Below, in pieces: positions 39,932-52,030 of a stretch of 64,000 nt of DNA; the stretch's first letter is position 1, and each line of letters starts with the position of its first letter. Location of the stretch: contig NZ_CP108370.1 of NCBI RefSeq assembly GCF_035953295.1, forward strand, positions 5,565,001-5,629,000. The letters are read 5' to 3'. A program made the position numbers and the translations under genes. This DNA is from Streptomyces sp. NBC_01335 (lineage in GTDB: Bacteria; Actinomycetota; Actinomycetes; Streptomycetales; Streptomycetaceae). The notes beneath the pieces were generated by a model, which was given only the letters and a program-made list of their open reading frames with translations, did not search any database and was not told where the DNA came from.

Positions 39932-40097
39932 CTAGGCGTGTCTGACCATTCGCGTCGGATCGGCGGGCGGTGTCCGGTGCGGTGCATTGCAAGGCGGAGG
40001 ACCGCCCGAGTACTGGATGTACTCGGGCGGTCCGACAACGCCGCGAGGTGCCGTGCCGGGCGCCGACCGCCCGGCGGGAATGGTCAGACACGCCTAG
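39932..40097. mobile_element. MITE-like 166-bp hairpin element
   Basis: The ends are perfect 20-bp inverted repeats (39932-39951 and 40078-40097) that start and finish with CTAG. The centre has a second perfect stem, GGACCGCCCGAGTAC / GTACTCGGGCGGTCC, around TGGAT. The whole element can fold into one long imperfect hairpin and has no coding capacity. CTAG may be a target duplication. It looks like a non-autonomous element mobilised by an unrelated transposase. Confidence 0.8.
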
Positions 40098-40128
40098 CGC
40101 CTCGACCGGCGCCACCGGGCCCGTCCAC

Positions 40129-42006
40129 TCAGGCCAGACTCTCCCGCCACGCCCGGTGCAGCCCCGCGAACCTGCCCTCGCCGCCGATGAGTTCGGCCGG
40201 CGAGCCGTCCTCCACGATGCGGCCGTGCTCCATCACCAGCACCCGGTCCGCGATCTCCACCGTGGACAGCCGGTGCGCGATCACCACCGCCGTACGGCCG
40301 TGCAGCACCGTGTCCATGGCCCGCTGCACCGCACGCTCGCCCGGGATGTCGAGGGAGCTGGTCGCCTCGTCGAGGATCACCACCGCCGGGTCGGCCAGCA
40401 GCGCCCGCGCGAACGCGACCAACTGGCGCTGCCCGGCGGAGATCCGGCCGCCCCGCTTGCGTACGTCGGTGTCGTACCCCTCCGGCAGACCCTCGATGAA
40501 CTCGTGCGCGCCGATCGCCTTCGCCGCCCGCTCGATCTCCTCGGGCGTCGCGTCCGGGCGGCCGATCGCGATGTTCTCCGCGACCGTCCCGGAGAACAGG
40601 AACGCCTCCTGCGTCACCATCACCACCCCGCGCCGCAGCTCCGCCGTGCCCAGGTCGCGCAGGTCGACGCCGTCCAGCAGCACCCGGCCGCCGGTCGGGT
40701 CGTAGAACCGGGCCAGCAGCTTCGCCAGCGTCGACTTGCCCGCGCCCGTCGAACCGACGACGGCCACCGTCTGCCCGGCCGGCAGCGTCAGGTCGAAGCG
40801 CGGCAGCACCTCGCCGCCGGTGCGGTACGCGAACCGGACCCCGTCGAAGACGACCTCCCGGCCCGGCTGCTCGCCGCGCAGCGCGGGCAGCTCCACCGGC
40901 GCGGCGGGCTCCGGCACGGACGGGGTCTGCGCGAGCAGGCCCGCGATCTTCTCCAGGGACGCGGCCGCGGACTCCCAGGAGTTGAGGAACATCGCCAGCC
41001 GGTCGATCGGGTCGTACAGCCGGCGCAGGTAGAGCACCGCCGCCGCCAGCACGCCCAGCGCCAGGGTGCCCGAGGCGACCCGGTAGGCGCCCCACAGCAC
41101 CATGCCCGCGACGGCGATGTTGGCGACGAGCCGGGAGCCCGTCACGTAACGGGCCATCTCCAGCAGGGTGTCGCCGTTCGACCGCTCGTGACTGCGGTTG
41201 AGCGTCGCGAACACCGCGTCGTTGGACCGCTCGCGGCGGAACGCCCGCACCGGCCGGATGCCGTTCATCGTCTCGGCGAACTTCACGATCACCGCCGCCA
41301 TCGCGGAGGACCGCACGGAGTACGCCCGGCCCGCCCGCGCCTGGTAGACCCGCACCAGCAGATAGAGCGGTACGAAGGAGAGCACCGCGATGGCCCCGGT
41401 GCCCAGGTCCAGCCAGAGCAGCATCCCCGAGATGAAGACGAAGGAGAGGACCACGGTGATCAGCTCCTGGAGGCCCTCGCTGAGCAGCTCCCGCAGCGAC
41501 TCCACGTCCGTCGTCGACCGGGAGATCAGCCGGCCCGAGGTGTAGCGCTCGTGGAAGTCGACACTCAGCGCCTGCGCGTGCCGGAAGATCCGGCCGCGCA
41601 GGTCCAGCAGCACGTCCTGGTTGATGCGGGCCGAGCCCCGGATGAAGGCGTACTGGAGGAGGCCGCCGCCCGCCGCGCAGAGCGCGTAACCGACGCCCAC
41701 CGCGATCAGCGGCCCGTGGTCGGAGTCCCGGAACGCGGGCACCGCGCTGTCGATCGCGTACGCCACGAGCAGCGGGCCGGCCTGGACGGCCGCCTGCTGG
41801 ACGAGGAGCAGCACCACGGTCACCAGGACCCGGGCGCGGAGCGGCCGCAGCAGCGAGGCGAGCAACGCCCGGGTGGCGCCCGGGGGAGTGGGCAGCGCGT
41901 CCAGGTCGAACGCGTCGCCCGACCCGGACTCGGTGCCGGGGACGGACGGGTCCGTGGCGGGGACGCCGTCGGCGGACGGGGCGCCCGCGGTGGTGGTACT
42001 GGTCAT
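40129..42006 (-). CDS. ABC exporter half-transporter (membrane and ATPase fused)
   Basis: 625 aa. About six membrane helices in the first ~340 residues are followed by a nucleotide-binding domain with Walker A GSTGAGKST, signature RISAGQRQ and Walker B VVILDEATSSLD with a normal catalytic Glu. The first ~40 residues are a polar linker. Its ATG overlaps the stop of the upstream half-transporter (ATGA), so the two make a heterodimer. The substrate is unknown; it could be a drug, lipid or peptide. Confidence 0.92.
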   Translation of the reverse strand: MTSTTTAGAPSADGVPATDPSVPGTESGSGDAFDLDALPTPPGATRALLASLLRPLRARVLVTVVLLLVQQAAVQAGPLLVAYAIDSAVPAFRDSDHGPLIAVGVGYALCAAGGGLLQYAFIRGSARINQDVLLDLRGRIFRHAQALSVDFHERYTSGRLISRSTTDVESLRELLSEGLQELITVVLSFVFISGMLLWLDLGTGAIAVLSFVPLYLLVRVYQARAGRAYSVRSSAMAAVIVKFAETMNGIRPVRAFRRERSNDAVFATLNRSHERSNGDTLLEMARYVTGSRLVANIAVAGMVLWGAYRVASGTLALGVLAAAVLYLRRLYDPIDRLAMFLNSWESAAASLEKIAGLLAQTPSVPEPAAPVELPALRGEQPGREVVFDGVRFAYRTGGEVLPRFDLTLPAGQTVAVVGSTGAGKSTLAKLLARFYDPTGGRVLLDGVDLRDLGTAELRRGVVMVTQEAFLFSGTVAENIAIGRPDATPEEIERAAKAIGAHEFIEGLPEGYDTDVRKRGGRISAGQRQLVAFARALLADPAVVILDEATSSLDIPGERAVQRAMDTVLHGRTAVVIAHRLSTVEIADRVLVMEHGRIVEDGSPAELIGGEGRFAGLHRAWRESLA

Positions 42007-43844
42007 GGGGTCGTGGCCTCCTCGGCGACCGTGATGCCCGGGTGTTCGGAGCCCGACATCAGCCAGGCGTACTCAGGGTTCGTCCGCAGCAGCTCCTGGT
42101 GCGTGCCGACAGCCGCGATCCGGCCGCCGGAGAGCAGCGCGACGCGGTCCGCGAGCATCACGGTGGACGGCCGGTGGGCCACGATCACCGCCGTGGTCTC
42201 CGCCAGCACCTGCCGCAGCGCCGCCTCCACCCGCGCCTCGGTGTGCACGTCCAGCGCGGAGAGCGGGTCGTCCAGCACCAGGAAGCGCGGCCGGCCGACG
42301 ACCGCCCGGGCCAGCGCGAGCCGCTGGCGCTGACCGCCCGACAGGCTCAGCCCCTGCTCGCCGACCTGAGTGGCGGTGCCCTCGGGCAGGTCGTGCACGA
42401 ACTGGGCCTGCGCGACCCCGAGGGCCCGCGCCAGGTCCACGCCGTCCGTGTTGTCCGAGCCGCTATGGGAGTCCACGCCGTCCGAGCCCATCAGGACGTT
42501 CTCGCCGACCGTCGCGGAGAACAGCGTCGGCTCCTCGAACGCCACCGACACCAGCGACCGCAGCCGCGCCCGGTCCATGGCGACGATGTCCTCGCCGTCC
42601 AGGGTGATCCGCCCGCCGGTGAGCTCGTGCAGCCGGGGCACCAGGGCGGTGAGCGTCGTCTTGCCGGAACCGGTGGCGCCGACCAGCGCCATCGTCTCGC
42701 CCGGCCGGACGTGCAGGTCGATCCCGGAGAGCACGGGTACGGAGTCGGGGGCCGCGTCCGGGTAGCGGAAGGAGACGCCCTCGAAGACCATCCCGGGGGA
42801 GCTTCCGGGCACGGACGCGGTGCCCGTCCCGTCCCCGGGGGCGAGCCCGCTCTCCTCCGCCACGTCCATGACCTCGAAGTACCGGTCGGTCGCGGTCGCC
42901 GCCTCCTGGCTCATCGCGAGCAGGAAGCCGATCGACTCCACCGGCCAGCGCAGCGCCAGCGCCGTCGACAGGAACGCCACCAGCGTCCCGGCCGAGAGGT
43001 CGCCGTCCGCCACCTGGATCGTGCCGAAGACCAGCGCGGCGCCGATCGCCAGTTCCGGCACCCCGGTGATGAGCGCCCAGATCCCCGCCAGCAGCCGGGC
43101 CTTGGTCAGCTCGGTGGAGCGCAGCCGGTGCGAGAGCTCCTTGAACGCCCGCGCCTGGCTGCGGTGGCGGCCGAAGCCCTTGATGATCCGGATGCCGAGC
43201 ACGCTCTCCTCGACCACCGTCGTCAAGTCGCCGACCTGGTCCTGGGCGGTGCGCGCCGCCAGCGAGTACTTCGACTCGAAGACGGAGCTGAGGGCCATCA
43301 GCGGGACCGCCGGGGCGAGCAGCACCAGCCCCAGCGTCCACTCCTGGAGGAAGAGGATCACGAACCCGATGGCGATCGTCACCGAGTTGACCAGCAGGAA
43401 CGTCAGCGGGAACGCCAGGAACATGCGCACCAGCATCAGATCGGTGGTGCCGCGCGACAGCAGCTGACCGGACGGCCAGCGGTCGTGGAAGGCCATCGGA
43501 AGGCGTTGCAGCCGGTGGTAGAGGTCGGCCCGCATGCCCGCCTCGACCCCGGCCAGCGGCCGGGCCACCAGCCACCGCCGCAGCCCGAACAGCACCGCCT
43601 CCAGGATGCCCAGGAGCAGCAGCCACAGAGCCCCGAGCCAGACCCCGCCCGGGTCACGGTCGGCCACCGGGCCGTCCACCATCCACTTGAGCACGAACGG
43701 GATGACCAGCCCGAGCCCGGAGGCGACCACCGCGACGAACGCGGCGGAGAACCAACGGGCGCGTACAGGACGCAGGTAGGGCCACAAACGCTTGAGAGAG
43801 CGCACGGTGGACCGGTCCGTGCGCTCGGCGGGGTTCTCGGGCAT
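42003..43844 (-). CDS. ABC exporter half-transporter with degenerate ATP site
   Basis: 613 aa. Type IV exporter fold (RARWFSAAFVAVVASGLGL, then six helices) and a nucleotide-binding domain with Walker A GATGSGKTT and signature LSLSGGQRQ. Walker B is FLVLDDPLSALD, with Asp where the catalytic Glu normally stands. This marks the degenerate site common in heterodimeric exporters, while the partner encoded downstream keeps the Glu. A short loop rich in Asp and Ser precedes the signature. It is first of the two-gene operon. Confidence 0.92.
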   Translation of the reverse strand: MPENPAERTDRSTVRSLKRLWPYLRPVRARWFSAAFVAVVASGLGLVIPFVLKWMVDGPVADRDPGGVWLGALWLLLLGILEAVLFGLRRWLVARPLAGVEAGMRADLYHRLQRLPMAFHDRWPSGQLLSRGTTDLMLVRMFLAFPLTFLLVNSVTIAIGFVILFLQEWTLGLVLLAPAVPLMALSSVFESKYSLAARTAQDQVGDLTTVVEESVLGIRIIKGFGRHRSQARAFKELSHRLRSTELTKARLLAGIWALITGVPELAIGAALVFGTIQVADGDLSAGTLVAFLSTALALRWPVESIGFLLAMSQEAATATDRYFEVMDVAEESGLAPGDGTGTASVPGSSPGMVFEGVSFRYPDAAPDSVPVLSGIDLHVRPGETMALVGATGSGKTTLTALVPRLHELTGGRITLDGEDIVAMDRARLRSLVSVAFEEPTLFSATVGENVLMGSDGVDSHSGSDNTDGVDLARALGVAQAQFVHDLPEGTATQVGEQGLSLSGGQRQRLALARAVVGRPRFLVLDDPLSALDVHTEARVEAALRQVLAETTAVIVAHRPSTVMLADRVALLSGGRIAAVGTHQELLRTNPEYAWLMSGSEHPGITVAEEATTP

Positions 43845-44099
43845 CAGGGGCGATCCTATGTTTCACCACTGACAACCCTCATCGGGTTTTCCGGCCGCTC
43901 GGACGCCCGGGCCCGCTCCGGCGGCGGGGCCCGGAGAACTGTCACACCGTCACCTCATCACCCACGTCGCTCTCCCGCGCCAACGGTTCGCTGGTTCGGA
44001 CCCGAGCAGATCCCGGAGCGCGGGCCGACCCGGTTGTCAGTGGGGCGTCCTAGGGTCATCGAGTACCGAAAGTGTGGGCGTTTCTCCTGGGAGAACAGC

Positions 44100-44951
44100 G
44101 TGAGCGACGACGGTCTTCAGTGGATGGTCGGCAGGACGTCCAGCTCCGGTTGGATGCTGGACGTGCACTTCGCCCGTGGCATCGGAGCCGAGGAACTGGC
44201 CGTCCGCATGGGGGCGCAGGCCGGTTCGGCGGCGGAGCCGATGACCGACGACGAGATCACCGGTCTCGACATCGACGCCTACCCCGACCGTGGGCCGGGC
44301 AGTGCCGTCGTCCGCGTCGGTGAGCACGCCGGCTGGGCGTTCGCGATCACTTACGGCCCCTACCTCGACAAGCTGCACGAGATCTCGCGCGACGGCGTGG
44401 AGGCGGTCCATTACCACCACAACTCCGAGCACCCGCCCACCCGCGTCTCATACGGGCGCGACGGCCGCACCGTCATCGGATTCGGCCTGTGCGAGGAGTA
44501 CCACCGGAACGGCGAAAGGCCCGATCTGCTCCTGCCCGAGCTCGTGACGGCCGGAATCCTGCGCCCCGATGGCGCGGCTCTCCGCGACACCGGGGTCGTC
44601 GACTACAACGGACACCGCCGCCGCAGCCTGGCCGTCTTCGAGAAGCGCTTCGGTCTCTCCCTGCCCCGAACCGCCCTGACCGGGGACCGCCTCCCCGTGT
44701 ACGCGATCATGGGCTCTCCGGCCGCCGGCTTCGAGGAGATCCACGCCTGGGCCGCTGCGAACGGCCGCCCGCTTCCCGACGAACGCCTCCGCCTGGTTCC
44801 GGCCGACCTGCGCACCGCGTACGAGCAGGCCACCGATCCCCGGTGGTGGGACCGTCAGCGCGGGGTGTACCGCGCCTCCGCCCAGGGCTCGTTCCGTGCC
44901 AGGGGCGTCCCGAGGGACACCAGCCGGGGCGCAGGACTGCGGACCGCCCCG

Positions 44952-44975
<24 letters not shown>
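44100..44975 (+). CDS. DUF6461 family protein
   Basis: 291 aa from GTG (MSDDGLQWMVGR), with GGGAG upstream. The N-terminal ~150 residues have the DUF6461 look (AGWAFAITYGPYLDKL, AVHYHHNSEHPPTRVSYG). The C-terminal part contains FGLSLPRTALTGDRLPVYAI. The function is unknown. The last 24 bases overlap the 3' end of glgX on the other strand. It is a distant relative of the protein at 27128. Confidence 0.65.
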
Positions 44976-47240
<2,265 letters not shown>

Positions 47241-47393
47241 TCCCGGCCTCCTGCGGCTCGTGGGGACGGGCAAGACGGGAAGCGCACGCGGCGTCCCGGC
47301 CGCGGCCTCCCGGTGAAGTCCTCCCCCCTGTTCTGCCCACCGGGAGGCCCACACTCACGTTTCCCCGGAGCGACCCTGGTCGTTGGTGGGTGC

Positions 47394-48647
47394 GTGACTC
47401 ACACAGCGAAGAGAGCACGGACCGGTCCGGCCGCCGTGCTGACATGGGCAGGACTACTGGTGGCCGTGGCCGTACTGACCGGCTGCACCGGGGGGATTCC
47501 GTTCGTCAACGGCAAGGCCCGCGCCCCCGAGGACGCGATCCGGATCCTCCCGGCGGACGGCGCGAAGAACGTCCCGGCCTCCACCCGGATCGGGGTGGAG
47601 GTCCCGGACGGGCACCTGGAGAGCGTCGAGGTGTCGCAGATCGAGGACGCCCGGAGCGACCGGATCACCGGAAAGATCTCCGAGGACGGCCGCCGGTGGA
47701 CCCCTGCCGGCGGCGCGGGACGGCTCCGGCTCGCCGCGAAGTACAGCGTCGACGCGGTGGCGGTGGACGGGGCCGGGCGCAGATCGGCCCGGCACACCAC
47801 CTTCACCACGCTGATCCCCGGGCACCACTTCATCGGCTACTTCAAACCGGAGCACCGCTCCACGGTCGGTACCGGGATGATCGTCTCCTTCGACTTCAGC
47901 AGCCCCGTCACCCACCGTGCCGCGGTGCAGCGCGCCATCAAGGTCACCGCCGATCCCGCCGTGGAGGTGTCCGGCCACTGGTTCGGCAAGGACCGGCTCG
48001 ACTTCCGCCCGGAGAAGTACTGGAAGCCGGGCACCGTGGTCACCGTCGACATCGGGCTGCGGGACGTGGAGGGCTCGCCCGGGGTGTACGGCAGCCAGAA
48101 CAAGCGCGTCCGCTTCACCGTGGGCCGCTCCCAGGTCTCCCTGGTCGACGCCGCCGAACACACCATGGAGGTACGCCGCGACGGCGAGCTCGTCAGCACC
48201 GTGCCGATCACCGCGGGGGCCCCGAAGACCACCACGTACAACGGCAAGATGGTGGTCAGCGAACTCCACGAGGTGACCCGGATGGACGGGCGCACGGTGG
48301 GCTTCGGCGGCGAGTACGACATCAAGGACGTGCCGCACGCCATCCGGCTCACCGAGTCCGGCACCTTCCTGCACGGCAACTACTGGGCGCCCGAGGACAC
48401 CTTCGGCTCGGAGAACGTCAGCCACGGCTGTATCGGGCTGCGGGACGAGAAGGGCGGCAGCGGCTCCGCCCCGGCCGGCTGGTTCTTCGACCGCACCCTC
48501 GTCGGCGACGTCGTGGAGGTCGTCAACTCCGACGACAAGACGGTCGCCCCGGACAACGGACTCAGCGGCTGGAACCTCGACTGGAAGCGGTGGAAGGCGG
48601 GTTCGGCCCTCCCGGTGGGGTCCGGGGCGCTCCGCGCGGGGCGGTGA
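47394..48647 (+). CDS. L,D-transpeptidase lipoprotein
   Basis: 417 aa from GTG (MTHTAKRART). The lipoprotein signal ends VAVLTGC. Two Ig-like/BIg5 domains (~50-250; PADGAKNVPASTRIGV, FRPEKYWKPGTVV) precede the YkuD catalytic domain with HGNYW and the active-site motif SHGCIGLRD. It forms 3-3 crosslinks in peptidoglycan at the outer face of the membrane. The architecture matches the actinobacterial Ldt group. A close paralogue follows directly. Confidence 0.93.
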   Translation: MTHTAKRARTGPAAVLTWAGLLVAVAVLTGCTGGIPFVNGKARAPEDAIRILPADGAKNVPASTRIGVEVPDGHLESVEVSQIEDARSDRITGKISEDGRRWTPAGGAGRLRLAAKYSVDAVAVDGAGRRSARHTTFTTLIPGHHFIGYFKPEHRSTVGTGMIVSFDFSSPVTHRAAVQRAIKVTADPAVEVSGHWFGKDRLDFRPEKYWKPGTVVTVDIGLRDVEGSPGVYGSQNKRVRFTVGRSQVSLVDAAEHTMEVRRDGELVSTVPITAGAPKTTTYNGKMVVSELHEVTRMDGRTVGFGGEYDIKDVPHAIRLTESGTFLHGNYWAPEDTFGSENVSHGCIGLRDEKGGSGSAPAGWFFDRTLVGDVVEVVNSDDKTVAPDNGLSGWNLDWKRWKAGSALPVGSGALRAGR

Positions 48648-48844
48648 CACCCCGCCTCGGGTGAGCGTCTCCGCACCCCGTGTCACCTGCTTTTGTTCCG
48701 GCAGTACTTGGGACTGAACGGTGACATCCCCAGTACTTCACCGCCCATTACCGTGTGGTTTTCTTCTCGATAGGCGCGCATGTTCGACGCGCGGGGGTGT
48801 GCGGGGCCCGGTCGGGCCAGGCCGTGCGAGGGGAGACAACCACG

Positions 48845-50110
48845 ATGAGCGGGAAGCCGATACGAGGGCGTGCGGCCGGGACCGGCGGGGGAACGCGTGG
48901 GCGCCGGGGCCCCGGAATCCTCGCGGTGCTGCTGGGCGCACTGCTTCTGCTGGTGACGGCCTGCGGCGGTTCCGGCGGAAGCGGTGCGGGCAGCGGCAGC
49001 GGCGCCGGAGCCAAGGGCGGCAGCGGCCAGGTCCAGGACACGGCCGCCTCCGAGGCGGTCGTGACCGTGGCGCCGGCGGACGGCGCCTCCTCCGTGGAGA
49101 CCAGCGGAGCGCTGAAGATCTCGGCCGCCAAGGGCAAGCTGACCACGGTCAAGGTGGTCGATGCCCAGGGCGCCGAGGTACAGGGCACCCTCTCCTCGGA
49201 CGCCACCAGCTGGACGCCCGAGCGACACCTCGCGGCGGCCACCAAGTACGCGGTCCACGCCATCGCCGAAGACTCCAAGGGCCGCCAGTCCGCGAAGGAC
49301 ACCACCTTCACCACGCTGGTCCCGAAGAACACCTTCATCGGGCAGTACACCCCCGAGGACGGCTCGACCGTCGGCGTCGGCATGCCGGTCTCCATCAACT
49401 TCACCCGCGGCATCACCGACCCCGACGCCGTGGAGAAGGCCATCACGGTCACGGCCGAGCCCAGCGTGCAGATCGAGGGCCACTGGTTCGGCAACGACCG
49501 CCTCGACTTCCGCCCCGAGAAGTACTGGGCCCCCGGCACCAAGGTGAAGGTGGAGCTCAACCTCGACGGCGTGGAGGGACGGCCCGGCGTCTACGGCAAG
49601 CAGGCCAAGACCTTCAGCTTCACGATCGGCCGCAGCCAGGTCTCCACGGTCGACGCCTCCACCCACCGGATGGTCGTCGTCCGCGACGGCAGGACGCTCA
49701 AGGACATCCCGATCTCGGCGGGCGCCCCGGCCACGACCACGTACAACGGTCAGATGGTCATCAGCGAGAAGCTCCGGGTGACCCGGATGAACGGCGACAC
49801 GGTCGGCTTCGGCGGGGAGTACGACATCAAGGACGTGCCGCACGCCATGCGCCTGTCCACGTCGGGCACCTTCGTGCACGGTAACTACTGGGGCGCTTCC
49901 AGCATCTTCGGCACCACCAACACCAGCCACGGCTGCGTCGGCCTGAGGGACGTGCGCGGCGGGTACGACGGGCAGACCCCGGCCGGCTGGTTCTTCGACC
50001 AGTCGATCATCGGAGACGTCGTCGTGGTGAAGAACTCCAAGGACAAGGTCATCGCCCCGGACAACGGCCTCAACGGCTGGAACATGGACTGGTCCGAGTG
50101 GATCAAGTGA
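48845..50110 (+). CDS. L,D-transpeptidase lipoprotein
   Basis: 421 aa. Lipobox LLVTAC, then a Gly/Ser-rich linker, two Ig-like domains and the YkuD domain with HGNYW and SHGCVGLRD. The ATG is preceded by GGGGAG. It shares the same architecture and many segments with the gene just upstream (GFGGEYDIKDVPHA in both), so it is a tandem duplicate. The two are separated by 197 bases, probably with a separate promoter. A strong hairpin follows. Confidence 0.94.
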   Translation: MSGKPIRGRAAGTGGGTRGRRGPGILAVLLGALLLLVTACGGSGGSGAGSGSGAGAKGGSGQVQDTAASEAVVTVAPADGASSVETSGALKISAAKGKLTTVKVVDAQGAEVQGTLSSDATSWTPERHLAAATKYAVHAIAEDSKGRQSAKDTTFTTLVPKNTFIGQYTPEDGSTVGVGMPVSINFTRGITDPDAVEKAITVTAEPSVQIEGHWFGNDRLDFRPEKYWAPGTKVKVELNLDGVEGRPGVYGKQAKTFSFTIGRSQVSTVDASTHRMVVVRDGRTLKDIPISAGAPATTTYNGQMVISEKLRVTRMNGDTVGFGGEYDIKDVPHAMRLSTSGTFVHGNYWGASSIFGTTNTSHGCVGLRDVRGGYDGQTPAGWFFDQSIIGDVVVVKNSKDKVIAPDNGLNGWNMDWSEWIK

Positions 50111-50132
50111 CCCCGCACAGCAGCTGAACACG

Positions 50133-50181
50133 GGCGGTGGGCCCGGTGCCGTGGAACCCAAGCGGCGCCGGGCCCACCGCC
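50133..50181. terminator. bidirectional terminator hairpin
   Basis: A perfect 14-bp stem (50133-50146 with 50168-50181), extended inward by a G-T pair and GCCG/CGGC, lies between the L,D-transpeptidase gene and the convergent hydrolase gene. Confidence 0.85.
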
Positions 50182-50224
50182 GTTCCGCGCGGACGCCACG
50201 GACGCCGGTCGGCGGACGGCCCGC

Positions 50225-51106
50225 TCAGCCGGTGTGGGACACCACGGCGTCGATGAGCTTCGGCCAGAGCTCCCGGGGGCGGTCGTGGCCCATGTCGGGG
50301 AGCAGTAGGAGTTCCGCACCCGGTACGAGCTCCGCCGTGCGCTGTCCGCCGCTGGGGGCGATCAGCGTGTCGTCCAGGCCGTGGATCACCAGCGTCGGCA
50401 CCCGCAGTTCACGGAGGGCGTCCGCGCGTGAGCCGCCGAGGATCATCGCGCCGAGCTGCCGCCCGATCCCCGCGGGGTAGTACGAGCGGTCGTAACTCGC
50501 GGCGGCCAGCTCACGCAGCGCCGCGGCGTCGCCGTAGCGCTTGGAGGCCCACACCAACTCCCTCTCCGCCGCCGCGACGTACCCCTCGCGGTCCGCCGGC
50601 TTCGGGGCGGACACCACCGCCTGGGCCTCCGGGGTGGACCGGCCGTACTCGCTCTCGCCGGTCGAGGACATCATCGACGTCAGGGTCAGCACCCGCTCCG
50701 GGGAGGAGAGGGCCATCGTCTGGGCGATCATCCCGCCCATCGAGGCACCGACCACGTGGGCGCGTTCGATACCGAGCGCGGTGAGCAGACCGAGTCCGTC
50801 GTCGGCCATGTCGCGAAGCCGGTAGGGAACCATCGCGAGGGCGGCGGGGATGTCGCCCGAGCCGACGGTGGCGATGAACTCGCCCGTGTCGACGGGGTGG
50901 TCGTCGAACCTGGTGGACAGCCCGCAGTCGCGGTTGTCGTACCGGATCACGTACCGGCCGCGGTTCGCCAGCGCCCGGCAGAAGTCCTCGTGCCAGGCGA
51001 GCATCTGCGCACCGAGACCCATCACGAGCAGGACGGGTGGGTCCCCGGGGTCGCCGAAGCTCTCGTACGCGATGGAGACCTCGGGAGACACGACAACATT
51101 CGGCAT
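50225..51106 (-). CDS. alpha/beta hydrolase
   Basis: 293 aa starting MPNVVVSPEV. The alpha/beta hydrolase fold shows the oxyanion strand LLVMGLGAQMLAW, the nucleophile elbow GASMGGMIAQ, the acid in IHGLDDTLIAP and the catalytic His in PDMGHDRP. It looks cytoplasmic, with no signal peptide. The RYDNRDCGLS motif is common in esterase/epoxide-hydrolase-like members of this group. The substrate is not predictable. Confidence 0.88.
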   Translation of the reverse strand: MPNVVVSPEVSIAYESFGDPGDPPVLLVMGLGAQMLAWHEDFCRALANRGRYVIRYDNRDCGLSTRFDDHPVDTGEFIATVGSGDIPAALAMVPYRLRDMADDGLGLLTALGIERAHVVGASMGGMIAQTMALSSPERVLTLTSMMSSTGESEYGRSTPEAQAVVSAPKPADREGYVAAAERELVWASKRYGDAAALRELAAASYDRSYYPAGIGRQLGAMILGGSRADALRELRVPTLVIHGLDDTLIAPSGGQRTAELVPGAELLLLPDMGHDRPRELWPKLIDAVVSHTG

Positions 51107-51134
51107 GCATGAATCCTGCCACGGGGTCCACGGA

Positions 51135-51198
51135 GCGCACTCACGCACCAGCGCACCCACGCACCAGCGCACTCACGCACCGGCGCACCCACACCAGG
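51135..51198. repeat. 16-bp tandem repeat, four copies
   Basis: Four head-to-tail copies of GCGCACYCACGCACCR (the last degenerate) lie between the divergent hydrolase and enoyl-CoA hydratase genes. They are within the shared promoter region. Confidence 0.85.
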
Positions 51199-51262
51199 CA
51201 CGTGACCCGCGCCTCTCCTGCCGGCCCCCGTCATCGGCCGGGACAGCCCTTAGCCTGCCCCC

Positions 51263-52030
51263 ATGACCGTAACCCTCGAAGTACAGGACGGCGTCGGCAC
51301 GATCCGGCTGGACCGGCCGCCGATGAACGCGTTGGACGTGGCCACCCAGGACCGGCTGAAGGAGCTGGCCGAGGAGGCCGCCCGCCGCGACGACGTGCGT
51401 GCCGTGGTGATCCACGGGGGAGAGAAGGTGTTCGCGGCCGGCGCGGACATCAAGGAGATGCGGGACATGGACCACGCGGCGATGGTCGTACGGTCCCGCG
51501 CGCTCCAGGACTCCTTCACCGCCGTCGCCCGCATCCCCAAGCCGGTGGTCGCCGCCGTCTCCGGGTACGCCCTGGGCGGCGGCTGCGAGTTGGCGCTCTG
51601 CGCCGACTTCCGGATCGCCGGGGAGAACGCCCGGCTGGGCCAGCCGGAGATCCTGCTCGGGGTGATCCCGGGAGCCGGCGGCACGCAGCGCCTCGCCCGT
51701 CTCGTCGGCCCCTCGCGGGCCAAGGACCTGATCTTCACCGGCCGTCACGTGCGGGCTGACGAGGCCCTCGCCATCGGTCTGGTCGACCGGGTGGTTCCGG
51801 CGGACGAGGTGTACGCGCAGGCGCACGCCTGGGCCTCGGCCCTGGCGAAGGGGCCGGCGCTGGCGCTACGGGCCGCGAAGGAAGCGGTGGACGCGGGCCT
51901 GGAGACGGACCTCGACACCGGTCTCACCATCGAACGGACCCTGTTCGCGGGGCTGTTCGCCACGGAGGACCGGGAGACCGGCATGCGCAGCTTCATGGAG
52001 GACGGGCCGGGTAAGGCCACCTTCCGCTGA
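51263..52030 (+). CDS. enoyl-CoA hydratase/isomerase family protein
   Basis: 255 aa starting MTVTLEVQDG. The crotonase fold has the CoA/oxyanion motif FAAGADIKEM, ALGGGCELALCADFRI, and the catalytic region GQPEILLGVIPGAGGTQRL with Glu residues at the expected places for a hydratase. It probably acts in fatty-acid beta-oxidation in the cytoplasm. It is transcribed alone and divergent from the hydrolase gene. Confidence 0.92.
   Translation: MTVTLEVQDGVGTIRLDRPPMNALDVATQDRLKELAEEAARRDDVRAVVIHGGEKVFAAGADIKEMRDMDHAAMVVRSRALQDSFTAVARIPKPVVAAVSGYALGGGCELALCADFRIAGENARLGQPEILLGVIPGAGGTQRLARLVGPSRAKDLIFTGRHVRADEALAIGLVDRVVPADEVYAQAHAWASALAKGPALALRAAKEAVDAGLETDLDTGLTIERTLFAGLFATEDRETGMRSFMEDGPGKATFR

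Noticed and set aside
42042..44099. N-terminal part of a long plus-strand frame running into the DUF6461 gene
   Set aside because: It is antisense to the ABC gene; the real gene begins at GTG 44100 with a ribosome binding site.
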